Assembly: GCA_030765065.1 (NCBI GenBank)
Contig: CM060988.1
Span: 199,204,565 to 199,268,564, forward strand
Origin: Deroplatys truncata
Lineage: Eukaryota > Arthropoda > Insecta > Mantodea > Mantidae
Reading direction: 5' to 3'
Length of the DNA: 64,000 bases
Under the pieces are notes generated by a model. It made no database searches. It was not told where the DNA came from and saw nothing but the letters and a program-made list of their open reading frames with translations. Made by a program: the position numbers and the translations under genes. How positions within the stretch are numbered: the first letter of the stretch is position 1; each line of letters opens with the position of its first letter. This document shows positions 60,195 to 64,000 of the stretch, in pieces.

Positions 60195-61050
60195 CTACAG
60201 GTAATATTTCTCTGCTAGTGGTGGAGATAAACAGTTAAATAAATGGTAATATTAAACTGATGAAAAGTGCTTATCAAGTGAATTTTTTTTATAAACCCAA
60301 AGGAACACCAAAGCTGTTCTTGCCAACCAGCTGATCCAAACTAAATTTTCCTAACAGAGACGCAAAGTTTAAAGGAATCTGCATCATCAGAGACACGCAT
60401 ACTGCAGTTTTTTTTCCTTTAAATTTTGTGCTGTATTTGAATATAATCTTCTTAATTTTATACATTTGTGTTAAGGTAGCATTGCTGTTTTTCTATGTAT
60501 TCCAAAATTAGATTATTAATTATTCTAAGTCAACTTTAGTGAGATATCTGGAATGGAGTCTGATGTTCACAAAATTCACCTAACAACAAAACCACTGGCC
60601 TAATACTTGTTTTTAAAGCATAAAACTATTTAATACATTTAGATATCATTCCATTTGAACAGACCTCTGGAGAATCATTAAGATGTTACTTCATATTTTG
60701 ATACTAATACCTGCTGCTGCTGCTATCACCAATGCCACCACAAATCATCACTATGATGCTGTCTACTGGTTCCCCCACCATTTCCATCAGCACCATCATT
60801 GTGCCAAATAGATTAACATGCGGCATGTCTTTGATTCGAGTATGAACACCTCAAAGTTTAGAATAACGCATTTTTGGATCTAAAAGGTATATAGTAATAA
60901 CCCTTCCTCAGCCCATGCTCCCCTATGAAGAAAAGAAAAGCATTAAAAGATCTGTGGACGCAAGGCCACCCCATAAATTCCTGACTCTCTGACAAGTTAC
61001 GGCAGAGCTCCATCTGTCACAAAGTCTCACATAATTTTTACAATAATGGA
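60195..61050. other. Sequence downstream of mnb, nothing recognised
   Basis: Contains a short (CTG)n-like run at 60712-60722 and a degenerate CACCATCA-rich patch at 60730-60805. No gene or repeat element that I can support. Confidence 0.4.
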
Positions 61051-61053
61051 AAA

Positions 61054-61796
61054 GCATACTTGCCAACTTTCTAGTTTGCGTGTAAGATATACAGAGCAGA
61101 GGCCTTTTTATGACTTTGTGGGTAGATTCAAAATGTTACCAATTTTCATAATGGACATGACAAAGCATTAAATTCTTAAGATTACAGCCCAAGTATACCA
61201 CATGAATGGTATACAGTGCTATTTTAGGCCAGAGCTTATCTGTGTTTCTATCCATCGCGATCATGGTCCCCCCTTCACTGGATTGCAACAAAATGCATAG
61301 CATGGAGACTTAAAATTTGATTGCACCCCTAGTGACATCTAGTAACCAGCAGTAAATAAGCATGAACATTCAGTAATGGACGAAGTGAATCGTAAATTCA
61401 ACCCCTTCATGTAAATTGTTTTATCTTACCCACGTTCTATGGCTATAGGATATGTTCCCCATTTTTTGTGGCAGTTTTTGTTTATAGTTGATGTTATGAA
61501 GTGTAAAATATTGACTAGAAATCTTTATATAGCCTAGAAAGTGGTGTTCTTTGCTTTGGTACATGTTTATTGTGGCACCAGGAAGAATGTCAACATTTTG
61601 ACAGAAAGAAGCAGTACTATCAGATCTTCAAAGATTTTATAAAATGGAATCCCCATTTACTTTACATGTAATTTTTGTGTATTTAGTGCACTGAACATTT
61701 TACAAATTCTAAATTTCAAGTCATCGCAAAATTCTTACACTTTGCTGGACAATGGAAAGTTTTATAGGTTTTAGTTTCAGGAAGTTGGCAAGTATG
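61054..61796 (+). repeat. Repeat family B, copy 2 (full, inverted ends)
   Basis: The ends CATACTTGCCAACTTTC (61055) and the complement of 61780-61796 (CATACTTGCCAACTTCC) form the terminal inverted repeat. The body matches 6233-7038 throughout. There is no coding capacity and no clear target duplication. Confidence 0.75.
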
Positions 61797-61799
61797 TAA

Positions 61800-62043
61800 A
61801 AAGTAGTGGCACATGATCAAAGGAGTATAACACAAAATTATATATGCTGGTTAAAAGTATAATCCACTATTCTGATATTTTGTTCCCTAGGCCCTTCTGA
61901 ACTCCTTGACACATGGCTCCCTTACCCCCATCCCCTTTTGGGTGACCTTGCTTGTATATCTATAAACACTGTTACTCAAAATTAAAGTAAATTAAATATT
62001 AACTTTGTGTTCAAACTGTGTATTCCATACGAGTGCAAGATGT
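61800..62043. other. Sequence between repeats, nothing recognised
   Basis: No supported feature. Confidence 0.4.
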
Positions 62044-62044
62044 A

Positions 62045-62045
<1 letters not shown>

Positions 62046-62102
<57 letters not shown>
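62046..62102. repeat. (ATT)n microsatellite, about 19 units
   Basis: Uninterrupted ATT/TTA repeat. Confidence 0.95.
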
Positions 62103-62104
62103 GA

Positions 62105-62910
62105 ATTTGCTCCCTTTTTCAATCCTTAGATGAAAAAATAGTATTTATGTTTTATATTAAATTCTTGTAACCATTATGGTTAAATATGTTCAAGATATCA
62201 ACATGACAATGAATTTGCATAAATATACAGAAATTCATATTGAATTTTATAATTATAATAAAACAATAAAAGGAACACACAAACCTATTGCAGGAAGTCA
62301 AATCTCACTGACATAAAATTTATGTTAGAGGTTTTTCACAACATTAGTCATTTACAAAATAAATCAATGTTAATTGTTGCAATTACAGTGTATTTTTTAA
62401 CAGTATTCTTTTGTTTCTTACGAGCTAACAGCCAACATTTATTGACTTGTTCAACCTAACTGCAGGCTTTTCAATACAGGTACTTATTATTATGAAGAAG
62501 AAAAAGATTATAGAAGAATTGTTTATAGGATTGTCATGAAATAGAATGTATAAGACTGTAACACATCAGATGTTTTTCTGTATAGCATATCAGCATCATA
62601 CTGTGATAAGTTAAGAGAATACACAGTTTGTTAAACAACTCTTGTCTACCAGTTTTGCTCCTGTTCAGTTCATTCAATTTCCTGAGTATATTTTATTAAG
62701 CTCAAAACTGGTGTCTGTCTTGTAAAAACTCTTTAAGAAACAGTAATACCATGGCCAGGGAAGTTTCAAAACTAGTGACAAATTTAACTGTGGTTTGGTA
62801 CCTTCTCTCATGCAACCTGTGTAAAGTGTGATAGCTAGGTATGATATGCCGATGTTGACCTGTTTAGCACAACTGCAGTCGATGTACCACTTGGAATTCA
62901 TGCATTATCC
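62105..62910. other. Sequence before the 33-bp array, nothing recognised
   Basis: AT-rich, no supported feature. Confidence 0.4.
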
Positions 62911-62914
62911 CCAG

Positions 62915-64000
62915 CACTAGCATTTCAAACAACCGTTAATGGCACTAACACTTCAAACAGAACCATCTTCATCAACACTAATATGTGAAATAGATCCATA
63001 ACAGTACCACTTCAAAACAGACATCGTCATTGGGCACTAACATTTCAAACACAACCATTATCATCAGCGCTAACACTTCAGCACTACCATTAATCATCTG
63101 CACTAGTGCTTTAAACCAATCTTTAATCCCAGGAATACTATTTCAAATACAATTGTTATTGACAGCAGTAACACTGAAAACAACCACCATTATCATTAGC
63201 ACTAACACTTCAAACACAACCATTATCATCAGCACTAACACTTCAACATAACCATTACCATCTGCACTAGCACTTCAAACACAATCTTTAACCATAGGAC
63301 TACTATTTCAAATACAATTGTTATTGGCAGCACTAACACTTCAAACACAACTATTATCATCAGCACTAACACTTCAAATACAACCATTGTCATCAGCACT
63401 AACATTTCAAACACAACCATTATCTTCATCACCAACACTTCAAACACAATCTTTAACCATAGGACTACTATTTCAAATACAATTGTTATTGGCAGCACTA
63501 ACACTTCAAACACAACTATTATCATCAGCACTAACACTTCAAATACAACCATTGTCATCAGCACTAACATTTCAAACACAACCATTATCTTCATCACCAA
63601 CACTTCAAACACAATCTTTAACCCTAGGACTACTATTTCAAATACAATTGTTATTGGCAGCACTAACACTTCAAACAACCATTATCTTCAGCACCAACAC
63701 TTCAACACAGCCATTATCTTCAGCACCAACACTTCAAACACAGTCTTTAACCCCAGGTCTACTATTTCAAATACAATTGTTATTGGCAGCACTAACACTT
63801 CAAACACAACCATTATCTAAAGCGCTAACACTTCAACACAGTCATTATCTTCAGCACCAACACTTCAACACAGTCTTTAACCCCAGGTCTACTATTTCAA
63901 ATACAATTGTTATTGGCAGCACTAACACTTCAAACACAGCCATTAGCTTCAGCACCAACACTTCAACACAATCATTCTCTTCAGCACCAACACTTCAACA
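62915..64000. repeat. Minisatellite 3, 33-bp unit with a 165-bp higher-order period
   Basis: The unit is GCACTAACACTTCAAACACA followed by ACCATTATCATCA. Diverged unit types (for example CTATTTCAAATACAATTGTT and ACAATCTTTAACCATAGGAC) recur in fixed order: ACAATCTTTA at 63281, 63446 and 63611, a period of 165 bp or five units, then about 130 bp (63740, 63870). It continues past the right edge. Since 33 is a multiple of three, the - strand has a long open frame (63235-63678) of VFEVLVL repeats; it is a by-product with no sign of being a gene. Confidence 0.9.

Noticed and set aside
63235-63678. 147-residue - strand open frame of VFEVLVL repeats
   Set aside because: It exists because the 33-bp satellite unit keeps frame and lacks stops. 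No start context, no non-repeat portion.

Overview
The window is AT-rich animal DNA, almost certainly from an insect. It holds the 3' part of one host gene, the DYRK1-type protein kinase minibrain (mnb, ortholog of vertebrate DYRK1A), on the + strand. Three coding exons are visible: 4576-4722 (activation loop and start of the C-lobe), 17288-17750 (rest of the kinase domain plus a Ser/Thr-rich linker) and 58423-58865 (C-terminal tail and stop), followed by a probable 3' UTR to about 60190. The introns are 12.6 kb and 40.7 kb. The upstream exons lie outside the window. The abundance and variety of mariner, Tc1-like, Harbinger, pogo/Tigger, Penelope-like, LINE and tRNA-SINE copies and the very long introns suggest a large-genome insect such as a cockroach, termite or stick insect. 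The exact group is inference.

Nearly everything else is transposon-derived. From left to right: SINEs and a Harbinger relic (1-2430); a Tc/mariner-type element inserted in an unclassified repeat (2650-4525); mnb exon; a decayed mariner (4988-6234) abutting a repeat of family B (6233-7038); a Penelope-like fragment (7385-8340); a mariner whose ends lie at 10090 and 13911, opened by later insertions including a Tigger-like element (12012-13125); two more Penelope-like GIY-YIG scraps (13940-15000); a mariner 3' half (15219-15895); the second mnb exon; and a repeat carrying a Tc1-like insertion (17770-18985). A Harbinger element (19700-24454) follows, stacked with a SINE, a long-inverted-repeat element containing a LINE, a small hairpin element and a Tc1-like piece.

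Two roughly 3-kb minisatellites then dominate the long intron. The first (24990-28066, about 96-bp unit) lies between the terminal inverted repeats of a mariner, and its unit is a piece of the mariner transposase DNA-binding region. The second (32060-35092, about 85-bp unit) adjoins a Tc1-like transposase, and its unit reads as the N-terminus of that transposase. This repeated birth of satellites from transposase HTH coding sequence is the most unusual feature of the window.

The remaining intron (35-58 kb) holds a second long-inverted-repeat element, a head-to-head SINE pair, further repeat copies, a LINE 3' end and the best-preserved mariner (56647-57883). Downstream of mnb there is a second full copy of family B, an (ATT)n run and a 33-bp minisatellite that runs off the right edge. 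No bacterial-type operons, CRISPR arrays or intact transposase genes were found.
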